Shown here: in pieces, positions 38,801 through 48,399 of the stretch
Position numbering within the stretch: position 1 is the first letter of the stretch
How the letters are laid out: every line of letters starts with the position of its first letter
Source: Phallusia mammillata
Taxonomy: Eukaryota > Chordata > Ascidiacea > Phlebobranchia > Ascidiidae
Assembly: GCA_003260075.1 (NCBI GenBank)
Contig: QLIY01000051.1
Span: 62,001-126,000 of the forward strand
Reading direction: 5' to 3'
DNA: 64,000 nucleotides
Notes under the pieces: model-generated
The model's database searches: none
What the model saw: only the letters and a program-made list of their open reading frames with translations
Told to the model about the DNA's origin: nothing
Program-made: the position numbers and the translations under genes

Positions 38801-41012
38801 ATATCCAATTGACACTAAAATCACAGTTGGGCGACGCAGACATGGTTTCAGCACTTACGACTTCATAGATCAAATTCCAAGCCATGTGGAACCAGAAGCT
38901 GTCCAAGAAATCGGAGTCAGATCTCGACGTAAAAATGTTCAGAAATTGGAACCAATGCATCACGAACCTGGAATTAGGCCAAAGGTCAATAAAGACGTTT
39001 ACACTAGGCCGCTTGGTCGCTTCGAAATTACTGATTCACGCTTTAGACACCAAAACCAGTGTGGATCAAGGAGGCACCGCCATAGACAAGAAAGAAAAGC
39101 TCTCGATGATTCGGCAATTTTAGCACGCCGAGAACGGTTCCAAGCAAAAAAAGCGCGAAATATGACGTGTCCGCCTTCACATTTACGTCAGCATGACGTG
39201 GCGTTCAACAAAAGGTTTCCAGAAGCTCCTGTCGTTTCAAAGCCGAAATGGAGAAACGCAAAAGGGGGGGGGGTCTAGGCCGCTTGGTCGCTTCGAAAAT
39301 ACTGATTCACGCTTTAGACACCAAAACCAATCTGGATCAAGGAGGCACCGCCTTAGACAAGAAAGAAAATCTCTTGATGATTCAGCAATTTTAGCACGCC
39401 GAGAACGGTTCCAAGCAAAAAAAGCGCGAAATGGGGGGGGGGGCACCATAGAAATCACATCAACAAACGTTTGTCGGATGAAGGCTCTGGTGGGGACTCG
39501 CAAACAGTGGTGAACTTTTTGACAGGCATGCCCTTGAATAATGCACGTCAAGGTTACAGGAATGAAGAAACGTGGAACGATCATAAAGGTACGAAAGAAT
39601 GACACCGTATTTAAAAAAACACGTTTAAATCTCTGCTTTTCGACTTTTAAGACTTTAGCCAGCCTAAGATCTACATTAAAGTAGGACTATTTTTAAGAGT
39701 GAAAATGTCAAATTTCTTTTAAACGTAGTTTAAGTTTTTAAGATTACAGGATGTTTAACAAGTTGCACGAAATGCATGAACAGTTTTACGACTTTTAGAT
39801 ACAATACTTACACCTGCAAGCAGATGTAGCACTCCATACTTAAAGATAAACCAAGGACGAGGATATCATGACAATGCAAAGAAAGGTAACACTTTCAAAT
39901 CTACAAACGAAATTCTTGAACCTGTATAAGAATAAAAGAATCAGTTTTTAACCGGTTAGGTAATCAGCTTTATGCAGCTCAAAATACATTGAAAAAAGCT
40001 TTGAACCTATAACAGTATTAATCGTCTAAGCAACGTAAGTAGTTGTGGAATAGTATTTGGGACATACTGAAAACTCGTATCGATATAAAATAGGTTGGAA
40101 GCTGTGTCGACGTTAATCTTTCGAAAAACTTGTTGTGCAATTTAAAACTGTTTTATCCCAGTGGTAAGTGTTATTTATCCCAGTGGTAAGTGTTATTGTT
40201 GACTTTATAAATGAACTTCGTTTTCTTAGAAGTTTTAAAACCGAGTATTTTCCAGACGATTGCCCATTTATAAACGGATGTTGTGCCTGCAGTCATCACT
40301 TGGAAAATATTCATCACAGACAAGAAGAAAAGGAAGAGAGGTAATCCAAGCGCGGTCTGTGGAGTCTTAACCGTCGAAAAATGTATTGTATTTTAAAATG
40401 ATCGCTTCCTTACAAATCACTTTTATATCATTGTCTTATTTTAAACTTGTGATAGATGCAGACTGTAAAGTTTGATAAGACTTTATCCTCCATGTAATAA
40501 GATACTGAAGGTGCCTATTACAGTAATAACATTAGTATTACTAACTTGAAATGTACAAATCTAAAATTAATGGTGGATGACTTTGGAATTATCAAAGTTT
40601 GCATTCTGTTGCACAACGAATTTCTGTTGACTCGTAACACAGAGTCAGCTATTTAACAAAACACCAAAAATGGACGGTATTTGCTGAGGTCAAAAAAGAT
40701 AAGTCTAAACTTTAATACTAATCAATTTTAATCAATCGATTCACTTTCAGGAATTCCTCGCACTCACTCTTTCAGTTTCCAGTCACAGGGGTACTCTCGC
40801 AAATGTGGGGAAAAATCAAGCATTCCCCGTCAACCGCGTCAGCAGTGACGTCATCTTCCTCTACGAGCCTAGCGAGCTCAACATCACGCATGGCGGCGCA
40901 TGCCGTGACGTCACTAGCTGACATTGCTGCCCGTCTGGTTGCCGTGGTAGCCGTTTTGTATTTTGTAGTCGGGGAGGATATTTTTCGGTTGGATGGTCAA
41001 CCGCCCACTTGA
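23150..41012 (+). CDS. Very large unrecognised protein (about 3,500 aa) with many YDxP-type motifs and a C-terminal hydrophobic tail
   Basis: Exons 23150-23997, 24611-24855, 26040-26248, 26520-26689, 27187-32713, 33279-35734, 36881-37083 and 38284-39588 join with matching phases. Two 3' exons (40230-40340, 40751-41012) are in phase with each other, but the join from 39588 (phase 1) to 40230 (needs phase 2) is unresolved, so a small exon is missing or the assembly is wrong. The protein is mostly low-complexity, rich in Ser, Lys and Thr, and basic near the N-terminus. At least ten Tyr motifs such as IYDEVP, YDPIP, IYDVP and DYDELP suggest SH2/PTB docking. A denser, Cys-containing segment lies at about 30960-31560. 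The C-terminus is a 12-19 residue hydrophobic stretch followed by a short tail ending GQPPT. I do not recognise the family. Several poly-G-separated tandem copies disturb it: 24.7, 25.9, 27.1, 27.7, 29.6, 35.7, 36.4, 37.0, 38.6 and 39.0 kb. AATAAA follows at 41014. Confidence 0.75.
23978..24200. repeat. Tandem near-copies joined by poly-G (24082-24091)
   Basis: Repeats the 3' end of large-gene exon 1 and its donor (ATAAAAAGAATAAATTCAGGT) through AACGGCCGAA. Confidence 0.9.
24425..24510. repeat. Dispersed repeat shared with about 51815-51850
   Basis: TCTTGTCACCAGCTACACTGATCG here matches TCTTGTCACCAGCTGCACTGATGA near 51830; short fragments of one interspersed family. Confidence 0.4.
24611..24855 (+). 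CDS. Large gene exon 2
   Basis: Acceptor gataccag; A completes Arg, then TNLPPGIESN. Ends GLDE plus G, donor gtatca, phase 1. Its 3' half is repeated at 24876-25015 after a poly-G run. Confidence 0.7.
24724..25015. repeat. Tandem near-copies joined by poly-G (24864-24874)
   Basis: Repeats the second half of large-gene exon 2, AGAGGACAAAGG to GGTATCACA. Confidence 0.9.
25100..25407. mobile_element. hAT-like element interrupted by a poly-G-bounded gene fragment
   Basis: Ends CAGCGGTCGGCAACC and GGTTGCCGACCCCTG (25108-25399) with a perfect 8-bp duplication AAATAGAA. Inside, between G runs at 25131-25140 and 25251-25260, is a 110-bp piece nearly identical to exon 1 of the large gene (about 23634-23742). 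Confidence 0.8.
25485..25618. repeat. Tandem near-copies around a single N
   Basis: TTAAAATAAAGGTGTACTTACAGGTG occurs twice about 65 bp apart with an n at about 25539 between them, an explicit assembly uncertainty. Confidence 0.85.
25649..26123. repeat. Tandem near-copies joined by poly-G (25880-25891)
   Basis: About 230 bp from GCACTTTGATTTGCTCGG to ATCGGACAGTG is present twice, covering the start of large-gene exon 3. Confidence 0.9.
26040..26248 (+). CDS. Large gene exon 3
   Basis: Acceptor ttgaag; GT completes Gly, then NVISPESQLD to VEFQP. Donor gtaaat, phase 0. The acceptor lacks a strong pyrimidine tract, so the 5' edge is the least certain. A near copy of the start lies upstream at about 25795. 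Confidence 0.6.
26520..26689 (+). CDS. Large gene exon 4
   Basis: Acceptor aacacag, KRKPIDIKQN through HNDDGTY plus AA, donor gtatgt, phase 2. Joined to exon 5 it reads GTYKKAVILGKLHQR. Confidence 0.75.
27031..27259. repeat. Tandem near-copies joined by poly-G (27140-27149)
   Basis: Repeats the acceptor and first 24 codons of large-gene exon 5. Confidence 0.92.
27187..32713 (+). CDS. Large gene exon 5 (giant exon)
   Basis: Acceptor gttttcag, KAVILGKLHQR onward; about 1,800 codons once the 124-bp tandem copy at 27.7-27.9 kb, which shifts the frame by one, is collapsed. A 303-bp copy at 29637-30228 keeps the frame and may be real or artefactual. Contains IYDEVP (28269), FYDPIP (28341), IYDLLP (28430), IYDVPP (29835) and TYDVPP (30138). 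Ends SETD plus AG, donor gtaaac, phase 2. An earlier copy of the exon start, with its own acceptor, is at 27067. Confidence 0.82.
27689..27924. repeat. Tandem near-copies joined by poly-G (27802-27811), frame-breaking
   Basis: Offset of 124 bp (not a multiple of 3). Removing one copy joins the two open frames of exon 5. Confidence 0.92.
29637..30228. repeat. Tandem near-copies joined by poly-G (29929-29938), in frame
   Basis: Offset of 303 bp keeps the frame. The copies diverge more than most (clustered amino-acid differences after DPSS), so a real repeat cannot be excluded. Confidence 0.85.
32730..33087. mobile_element. Short inverted-repeat element in the large gene's intron 5
   Basis: Element 32738-33079 has inverted ends around TAGGCCTACCATA and AAAAGGAGGAC; flanks AAGTAAAG (32730-32737 and 33080-33087) form an 8-bp target duplication. 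Confidence 0.75.
33279..35734 (+). CDS. Large gene exon 6
   Basis: Acceptor tatttcag; T completes Ser, then SCDEPGPSKG. 818 codons. A likely coiled region lies at about 34590-34920 (VDELNTELRRVV, EIQTSLAQFEKMV, LLEAVNLLRTEVF) and a His/Cys-rich stretch at about 35100-35170. IYDVPCC is at 35607. Donor gtgagt, phase 1. Confidence 0.82.
35696..36306. repeat. Tandem near-copies with poly-G 35772-35862 (91 G) and 36033-36042
   Basis: The end of exon 6 and the following intron are present twice. In the first copy the G91 run replaces a dozen bases that are readable in the second (near 36122-36140). Confidence 0.9.
36398..36967. repeat. Tandem near-copies joined by poly-G (36678-36688)
   Basis: About 280 bp, covering the intron end and first 29 codons of large-gene exon 7, present twice. 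Confidence 0.92.
36881..37083 (+). CDS. Large gene exon 7
   Basis: Acceptor ttctcag; CA completes Pro, then AGKHPENSRPQVNAG to FEDITCE, donor gtaagc, phase 0. A partial copy (36590-36677) and a copy of the 3' part (from 37185) are separated from it by poly-G. Confidence 0.75.
37031..37330. repeat. Tandem near-copies joined by poly-G (37172-37184)
   Basis: Repeats TCCAACTGACTGTTCC to ACACCAAGTTTAGTG, including the exon 7 donor. Confidence 0.9.
37493..38145. repeat. Tandem near-copies with poly-G at about 37774-37782 and 38071-38082
   Basis: An intron segment (CTGCGGCACAAATAA to TCAGTCACTCAGTTT) is present twice; the second copy carries a further G run and a short unmatched insertion. Confidence 0.85.
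38284..39588 (+). CDS. Large gene exon 8
   Basis: Acceptor ttttcag, VNQSTVGGGNTQIMEV; HIYAVPS at 38383 and DYDELPRR at 38527. Two poly-G-separated tandem copies (38.63-38.87 and 39.0-39.44 kb) disturb the frame. Ends EETWNDHK plus G, donor gtacga, phase 1. Confidence 0.72.
38630..38868. repeat. Tandem near-copies joined by poly-G (about 38745-38754)
   Basis: 122-bp offset inside exon 8, shifting the frame; collapse restores it. Confidence 0.9.
39007..39443. repeat. Exon 8 copy bounded by poly-G on both sides
   Basis: The segment 39275-39432 repeats 39007-39163 and lies between G runs at about 39265-39274 and 39433-39443, inserted in the open frame. Confidence 0.9.
40230..40340 (+). CDS. Large gene, probable penultimate exon
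   Basis: Acceptor tttcttag; reads SFKTEYFPDDCPFINGCC with a Cys/His cluster, then a charged end EEKEE. Donor gtaatc, phase 2, fitting the next exon. The upstream partner is not identified. Confidence 0.55.
40751..41012 (+). CDS. Large gene, probable last exon with hydrophobic tail
   Basis: Acceptor actttcag; G completes Arg, then NSSHSLFQF. A Ser/Thr-rich stretch precedes LVAVVAVLYFVV and the C-terminus EDIFRLDGQPPT, stop TGA at 41010-41012. Confidence 0.6.
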
Positions 41013-41013
41013 A

Positions 41014-41019
41014 AATAAA
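41014..41019 (+). terminator. Polyadenylation signal AATAAA of the large gene
   Basis: AATAAA lies two bases after the stop codon, followed by an A-rich stretch; compact 3' UTRs fit this genome. Confidence 0.45.
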
Positions 41020-41349
41020 AAAATATATTCAAAATTTTGAATCTTTGTACGGTCTCAGACTATAGCAGTAGTTTTCATTTGGTAGCGCCGGTCCCTTTTA
41101 TAGATTTATTAGTTCTAACGTTTAGAACCGGCAACACTTGTTGGTTCGTTTTTTCACATGTTTGGTTGAATTTTAATTGCCAAAATCCATTCAGGGATGA
41201 ATGTACAAAGATGGCACGACTTTTTAACGGTAGACTAAGTTTGAAATGAGACACTAAACAAATTTTGTCAAGCATTAAATATCAAGCCGATTAAACTATA
41301 ATTCAAAGTCAAATCAACAAATCCTGTCATACAATACAGCTATAGATTG

Positions 41350-41467
41350 GGGGGGGGGTTTAAAAGTAAGACTCTAATTTGGCGGAGGCTTGCTTTAGTT
41401 GATACAAAGAACTGGGTTTGGAATTCTGTATCGTGTTAAATTTTGGACATCTGCTATGGGGGGGGGG
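41350..41467. repeat. Poly-G-bounded fragment matching 42625-42722
   Basis: AAGTAAGACTCTAATTTGGCGG to GACATCTGCTAT sits between two G runs here and again, uninterrupted, 1.27 kb downstream. Confidence 0.88.
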
Positions 41468-43489
41468 CTAAAACCGAAAAGTTAACGGATTGGTATATTA
41501 GCCACCAGTCCGATCAGCCGAATACCTGGATCTGTGATAAAAAGATGGCGCAGACGGTTACTTCATTTGTCACTGCAAGTTAAACTGTATATCAGTGATA
41601 TCTATTTTATGCTTAGCGTAAAACACTGTGATCAGAAACACGTCATGGAGATTAGTATTTTTAATGATCTTTTGATTCCTTTTGTTAGTTGTCGTACACT
41701 GGTTAACCTGAAAGTCAATACTATTATATGCCCTGCTAACATTGCAAAGAATTTACACAAAGCTCCTACTGCACAAGGGCTTGGAGTAAACATTCCTCGG
41801 TTGTGTAATTCTCCGTAAAAACCGTAACCGTAAAACATGGAAACATAATTAGGACCTCAAAAAATGTTTTAACGCAATGAGTTTACGCAGCGCAAATACC
41901 AGCTCAAATTCCCATCAATCACAGATTTCATATTTGTTCGTCACTCATTATCCCTCTGAAAGATTTACAAACGTTTCATGGCAAAAAAAATATTAAAGGT
42001 AAATGTCAACCCAAGTTTACCCCCCAAAAGTCCCTTTTTTCACCTCTGCACTGATGATGACAACATAGATTGTTGAAACGTCTGCACGATGTATTCTTTA
42101 TACACCAGTTCTTTGGCAGTAATTTTATGATTAAATTCATTTGATGTGTTGTCATAGTTTGTCTTTGCTCCATGTTGGTGTTACTTTTGATAACTTGTGA
42201 ATTGTTTTTGTCTTCTGTTCCAATTTGAGGTTTAAATATGGTTTGACTATAATAGTTCTAAGAACCACTGGTAAACTGTTTTGCCCCCAACACAGGCGCC
42301 CATCCCCATGTTACACGATCCAAACAACAAACAATTCCTAAACCACCCAACACTGAACCTCTCCGGAATTGCACGACCCATTGCCCAGCCAAACCCTTGT
42401 GTTACCACTAGCAACGACAACAACGCATTACCATAGCAACAGCCACAGGCAGTCTGCGTCATCAAGTCGTGTGCCGTATTTTTTAAACAAGTACTCGATG
42501 GTTTTTGATTTGAAGCACACTTATGGCCTTTGAAGCGCGCAATTTAAAAACTACACAATAACATATAACGTTTGTTGTGATGACATGATTTGGGCGAGTA
42601 TATAAATGGTTTGAATCGTTTTTTAAAAAAGTAAGACTCTAATTTGGCGGAGGCTTGCTTTAGTTGACAAAAATAACTGGGTTTGGAATTCTGTATCGTG
42701 TTAAATTTTGGACATCTGCTATAACTTTATTTGTTAAAAGGTACGTTATGTTGTTCAACAATAAAGATTGAAATTATTGTGAATTTAGGTATAGTTAATT
42801 ACTTGACAAACGAGTATATTCAGGAGGGCTCAAACTGATAATACATTTTGCTACAGTTTACTTGGCACAAAATTGTTGAATCTGTTTTTGAACTTCCTGA
42901 GAAAGTGTTTGTGAACAACATAATATTGAATCGCAACATGTTTGCACATGCAGTGGACTATATCGACTTGGCTCGTTACTAAAACACACTAAAAAAACAG
43001 AGATAACCACAGTTAAAGGAGAACAAAATTATAAGATATTTAGTTTATTATAGGCCTATATAAGCGTAGATTGATTTAAGTTAGCTTGACAAAGTAGGGA
43101 GTTCAAAAATTCGTGTGGGGAATTTTTGATGAGCAAGCATTTGAAAACTTGAGTTGTATTTATGGAAACCAGGAATGTTCAAAGACGTTTCTGAATAACA
43201 ACGTCAAGAACCAGGGCATGAGTGCTTGGAAACTAAATAGCTCAAAACTAAATTAAAAACTATTTCGACTCGAGGTTCAGTGAGTGACGTTAACAACAAA
43301 TCACAGCATTTAAAATGTGTGAAAAGCACGTTCATAAAACAATTTTTACAGAAAATGTCAAAACTGACCTTTTTAGTGAATGTTTATTTTTTTGCCGGGG
43401 CTTGGCATTTTAAACAAACAAACGGGACCCAGCTTCGTGTCCAGACGTTTAAAGGTGTTGACACGTTTAGCCTGACACCCGATACCCAA

Positions 43490-43685
43490 GCATGGTTAGC
43501 CTTTTGTATAGTTTTACTTTTTATTAAAAATCAAACCCCCGACCCGCCAAGGATTTGTCCTTAAAAAACTAAACTATTGAAGACTGGGGGGGGGGTAAGC
43601 ATGGTTACCCTTTTGTATAGTTTTACGTTATACTAAAAATCAAACCCCAGAAGGATTTGTCCTTAAAAAACTAAACTATGAAGAC
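43490..43685. repeat. Tandem near-copies joined by poly-G (about 43587-43595)
   Basis: AAGCATGGTTA to ACTAAACTAT present twice. Confidence 0.85.
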
Positions 43686-44073
43686 GAGTCTGGGTTTGAT
43701 AGTTCAATTATCACTGTTTGGGCATTGATCATAAACTGTTTGATGAAAAAAAAGCGAAATATACTTTACTATGCTGTTGGACTTAAGTGATGTTCGCTGT
43801 CCATGCATTTCCGATATTTTATGCCTGATCCCTTTGCCATGGTCACTGTACCAGTCAACCATAACAACAAACGCATAACAGAATGGTACAGTTGTAACAA
43901 AGATTCTTGACCTCATGACTACAAATTAATTCAATCAATGCGTATTTTTCAACTTTTTAAGCATGTAGTCTGCCTTTATTTTTGGTTTTGTCCTGTGATT
44001 TATACTTCGCAGTACGATTCGTTGCCTTTTATAATTTATAGCAATTTGTGGTTGTTCGCAGTAAACTGAAGGG

Positions 44074-44520
44074 ATGAACCGACGTCGTCAAAAACGGGAA
44101 GAATACCGACTGAAGGAAATCGATTTGGACGATCTGGAGTTCTACAGTAAACAAGCAGAAAAGCTTCTAGAAAAATCACTGAGGCGACGCGAAAAAGCCC
44201 AAACAAGCTGCAGGCAACAGCAGGCCAGATCACGTGACAAGAAACAAGCAAAACATTCTGGAATTTTCCACGGAAAACAAGATGCAACCGCGCTGTTAGC
44301 GCTGGACGAAGGGACCATAAACGCTTCTTCGCTTTGCAATTACCCGAGCGGCGTGGTCAGCCATGCGTGTCACACGTCTGTGACGTCATTGACGGATACG
44401 CTCGACTGCACTTTGCCGACGCGAAAGCGAAAAGCAAAACGAAAGCGGACGTCTTCGCGAACTGAGATTTGCCATTTAATGCCATTACTTCGCACCAACC
44501 ACACTGTGAATTTTTCTTAG
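44074..44520 (+). CDS. Candidate small basic protein (148 aa), single exon
   Basis: ATG at 44074 follows an acceptor-like ttgttcgcag ending at 44061, with all frames stopped between them, as expected for a 5' UTR exon or a spliced-leader acceptor. The protein begins MNRRRQKREEYRLKEIDLDD, has a charged, probably helical first 70 residues and a basic cluster RKRKAKRKR near the C-terminus that could be a nuclear signal. Base composition is GC-richer than the flanks, and AATAAA follows at 44556. I do not recognise it. Confidence 0.5.
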   Translation: MNRRRQKREEYRLKEIDLDDLEFYSKQAEKLLEKSLRRREKAQTSCRQQQARSRDKKQAKHSGIFHGKQDATALLALDEGTINASSLCNYPSGVVSHACHTSVTSLTDTLDCTLPTRKRKAKRKRTSSRTEICHLMPLLRTNHTVNFS

Positions 44521-44555
44521 TGATCTTGTACTGCAATACTATTGATCTGTTTCGC

Positions 44556-44561
44556 AATAAA
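44556..44561 (+). terminator. AATAAA after the 148-aa candidate gene
   Basis: Polyadenylation hexamer 36 bases after the stop codon at 44518-44520. Confidence 0.35.
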
Positions 44562-44726
44562 ACTTGCCTAATTCGGTTCTTACTGTTTGGTTTCAACGTT
44601 TTTGATAAAAAAGCAGAATTATTGTTTATCGATGCAAACGCATTCCGTATGTAAGGTTTACAGTTCTAATCCCATCTTGGGTGTATTTTCTTAAGCATAA
44701 AGTGCAATCACATTGATTATAAACAT

Positions 44727-45066
44727 AAATTTAAATAATAACCGTGTTTAGGAAACCATACAGTAATTCGACGAGGTTGCCATACGTTTAAACTGGCAGT
44801 GATTATTAAAGTGGGTTTCGTTGTCCCGTTGGGGTCCGTGCTGCAATTCCATGCTACATCGCGTAAACTCGATTTATGCTTGAAACGGGGGGGGGGACAA
44901 ACGCATTTAAATAATAACCGTGTTTGGGAAACCATACAGTAAATCGACGAGGTTGCCACACGTTTAAACTGACAGTGATTATTAAACTGGGTTTCGTTAA
45001 GTCCCGTTGGGGTCCGTGCTGCAATTCCATGCTACATCGCGTAAACTCTTTATATTTATGCTTGAA
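44727..45066. repeat. Tandem near-copies joined by poly-G (about 44887-44895)
   Basis: About 160 bp, CATTTAAATAATAACCGTG (first copy TAAATTTAAATAAT) to TTTATGCTTGAAACG, present twice. Confidence 0.88.
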
Positions 45067-45085
45067 ACGTGAAAGTAGCGCATTG

Positions 45086-45444
45086 TTTTGAAGAGTTTAT
45101 GAATTCCCTAATCTTGGACGAGTTACCTCAGAAAAAAGATTGATTTTCTTGACTAATTTCGCAAAACCATTATTTACTTAATAGAAGATAAGTTGTACAA
45201 AGTCCAAATAAGACGCACATCACTCACACTAACCTGGGCGCGTTTCAATGCCTTGATTGGGGGGGGGGGTTTTGAAGAGTTTATGAATTCCCTAATCTGG
45301 GACGAGTTACCTCAGAAAAAAAGATTGATTTTCTTGACTAATTTCGCAAAATCATTATTTACTTAATAGAAGATAAGTTGTACAAAGTCCAAATGAGACG
45401 CACATCACTCACACTAACCTGGGCGCGTTTCAATGCCTTGATTA
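45086..45444. repeat. Tandem near-copies joined by poly-G (about 45259-45270)
   Basis: About 175 bp, TTTTGAAGAGTTTATG to CAATGCCTTGATT, present twice with few differences. Confidence 0.9.
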
Positions 45445-48326
45445 AAACAGGATGTCGAAAAGTTTATAATGCTAGCAAGTATATGTTTCGAGTCTCTCCA
45501 AAAACATTTTCTTCGTCACATCCACGTATATCAACACGTGACTAACAGGAAAACCACACAGACCCCGTTTCGGTCCGATTGCGTTGTGAGCGTCCGATTC
45601 GCCCCACCGGTAGCCAACAGTCGCTTCACCCATTTTACCCTTTAAAGAGGGATATATACAAGACTAATTGGACCCCTATGGGTAAAGCTTACTTTGTCCA
45701 AAGTTTGTAATGCCAGAAAAAGCAGATTCAGTTTTCAGTATTTTCAAGGCAGGTCAAGATTTAAACAACTTTGATTAGACTTAGAGACTGCAAATTGCTG
45801 AGGTGGTATATGGAAGTTACGCTGTATTTGGGGCTTGGGTTTAATGAGTTACATGTCATTAGTAGTGAGGTAACAGAAATCCAGTTTGAGATTGTAGGTA
45901 AGTTATATCATCGTAGGTTTGTACACAAGTTGAGACTTCACCAGTCATTAAAACTTGACTTAGTTGTAATGTGTCAAATGGTTTTGAACATACAGCGTAG
46001 GTCAGAGACCCCAATGAGGCGTCGTTTTGAGATAACATGACATCACAAAGTCATACCGAGCATTAAGCTCTTACCGATGCTAGGTTTCCGCTATTACGGT
46101 AGTAAAAACAGATACAAGATTTTATGCTCGATCCGCCCAGTCATATGATTTGCTGTAATGATTGCCAAAAAATTTGCTGTAAAACTTCTTATTAGTTGTG
46201 CTTACATTGTCACAAGATGTTTTGGTTTAAGGATAGTCACTAAAAATAGACTATCATTATCGATTCTAAACATAAGACCGTATTTAGACGTATTTTGGCA
46301 CCTCAATCAAGGCTTCGTATCATTTAATTGCATCAGGAGTGCATATGTAGAAAACTACTCCTGTAAACAATTTCTAACTACATTGAAAAGATATAATTAT
46401 GATCTAGGAATCATTGTGATATAATTATGATCTCCTTGACACGCAAAGGTTGGGAAATCTGTTCACACCCACGTACCGAAGTAAGTAGGACAAAAAATTC
46501 GCCGCGATTAAATGAATGAAAACACGCCCTGTCGATTATGTCGTCACACAAGAGCGCCCGCGCATAATAACCAACTTGCAGCCCGCCCAGATACAACCTT
46601 TGCCGCTAAACAGTTCGCTAAACACTTTTTTGTGTGTCCTTGTACTTAAAAAACCACTCGAGTATTTTAGAAAAAACAAACAGCTAAAATAGAGATTATT
46701 TAAGCCGCTTTGGAGTTAATTTGAGGGGTAAAAATTTCTCACTCATCCAAGAATTCGGTAAATACAAATGAGTTTACAGGATCTGTCTATCTTCTACTGT
46801 GCTTCCGACTCAAATTAAGAACACGAAGCGATTGAAATCGGGAGAGATTTGTATCGGTCATATACCACTTGAACCTAGTACATGTTAATCATATGTGTCA
46901 CCCTGTTAAGATTTTAGTAAATTTCGTAAACACATATTTAGGTCTGATATAAAAAACAACACAAAATCTGTGGAATATACAGTAAAGTTACAATATTGTC
47001 ATTATTTTACATGTGTATACAAAATACAGAGGTATCACGTTTTCTCCGGCATTTTAAAAACGAGTAACCCCCACTGTGGCCCCTGATACGCTATTTTACT
47101 ATTTTTACCCCTTTTGGTCCATGTTGCAAGAACAAAACCGCCGCGCCGCACCTTGTCGACGTGAAAGTTGTCATGGAAACGGGTATGTCAACACTGCAGT
47201 TGCGGGGGCATTAACGGGGTTTCACGCTTCGAATAGCCTACGGTTTGCAGAAGTGAAGCCTGAGTGCAGGAAAAAGGCAAATCTAACTGTCGGTTATGCT
47301 TGTTGTTGTGGAGCGTGCAAAGTCATGAAGTTATTCATAGAGAGACACAGCTGAAGTAAATGTTTCTAAAACTTGTACAAAAGAAAACAAAAAACTGAAG
47401 GGTATAGCTAAATTATGAGGTAAACGTGCCATTAAAGACTTACAAACACATACATAAGTTTTTTTCAAAGAAAGTTTCTGCATACAAAATGATGCAGTTT
47501 CGTTATATGGTCACCGATTTACACGTAGAAGCCTGTTGCTTAGACGCAGAAAGAGTATTTTGAAAACAGGTTGCGAAGAGTATTAGAATACTAATGCTTA
47601 ATGACACAGCCTTTAATGACAAACTATCTATTATTTTGCGCAAACAACACCTGTATGTTTATGGTTGAGTGTATGTATGTCAATGTTCCTAAAACAGTTC
47701 TAAATGGACGGAAGCTACACAGTTCACGGTCTGTAAAATTGCGAAACACAAGTCAATGCAATGGAACGAACCACGTCGACGGTTTCGTCATTACGATTGT
47801 TATTCGCAACAGTAAATAATAGAGTTTTACTGTCACTTTCACTGCTTTAAAATAACACGATTATGGCAGTCTCGATGTCGAAACGTCGTTGCGTTTTAGT
47901 TATTGCGTCGCCTTGCGTTTTGTTTTGCATTGATGATTTAGTTGAGGTCTAAGACGCTTGGTCAACCAATGAAACGTAGTTATGTAGTTTATGAATTATA
48001 CGTGTTCTGTCCAAAAAATTTCTTTAGTGCGAAAGAACCAAAGATTTACCTCCTAAATTTTGTGATTGTGCTCATGGTATCATAAGAGCCGTAGTTTTTT
48101 TTTTCAAAGAAACGCGTAATCTTTCTATGTTGTGCCTTCGTACATATAAAATATATTGTGTCTTGCTATGCTTAGGTTTAACATCAGTATTAAGAAACAG
48201 CTTCAATAGCTGAAACAACGTTAAACGATTTTGTTCACTTCAAATCGTCGGGAGTTATTTTGGAGTCACAACTGGGTACCAAGTCGTGCATGTAACAAGC
48301 GCCATTGTGGGAGCCCGTGAAAGATT

Positions 48327-48399
48327 ATGGAACTACCGATTAGGATTTGCTGGATTTGTCTCATGGCTTTGTGCCTGTTTTCAGCTGTTCGAGCCCAGG
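48327..48399 (+). CDS. Mucin-like gene exon 1 (signal peptide)
   Basis: ATG at 48327, 24 codons plus G, hydrophobic core then VRAQ; donor gtaagt, phase 1. Confidence 0.85.

Larger units (their letters stand above)
41020..44061. other. Intergenic, no supported gene
   Basis: Contains the poly-G-bounded fragment, the 43.5-kb tandem copies and a CACTGATGATG...GAAACGTC motif near 42048-42085 typical of dispersed repeats. Short open frames show no splice or composition support. Confidence 0.5.
44562..48326. other. Intergenic, no supported gene
   Basis: Two poly-G tandem copies; GC-richer patches at about 45540-45640 and 46490-46620 may be regulatory. The 47076-47354 open frame is not convincing. 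Confidence 0.45.

Noticed and set aside
42045-42085. CTGATGA...GAAAC resembling a hammerhead ribozyme core
   Set aside because: A small stem II (CAACA/TGTTG) can be drawn, but the flanking arms are not complementary and the spacing after CTGATGA is wrong. More likely a dispersed repeat motif.
47076-47354. 92-codon plus-strand frame with a Cys cluster
   Set aside because: No in-frame splice context, polyadenylation signal or similarity; composition near background.
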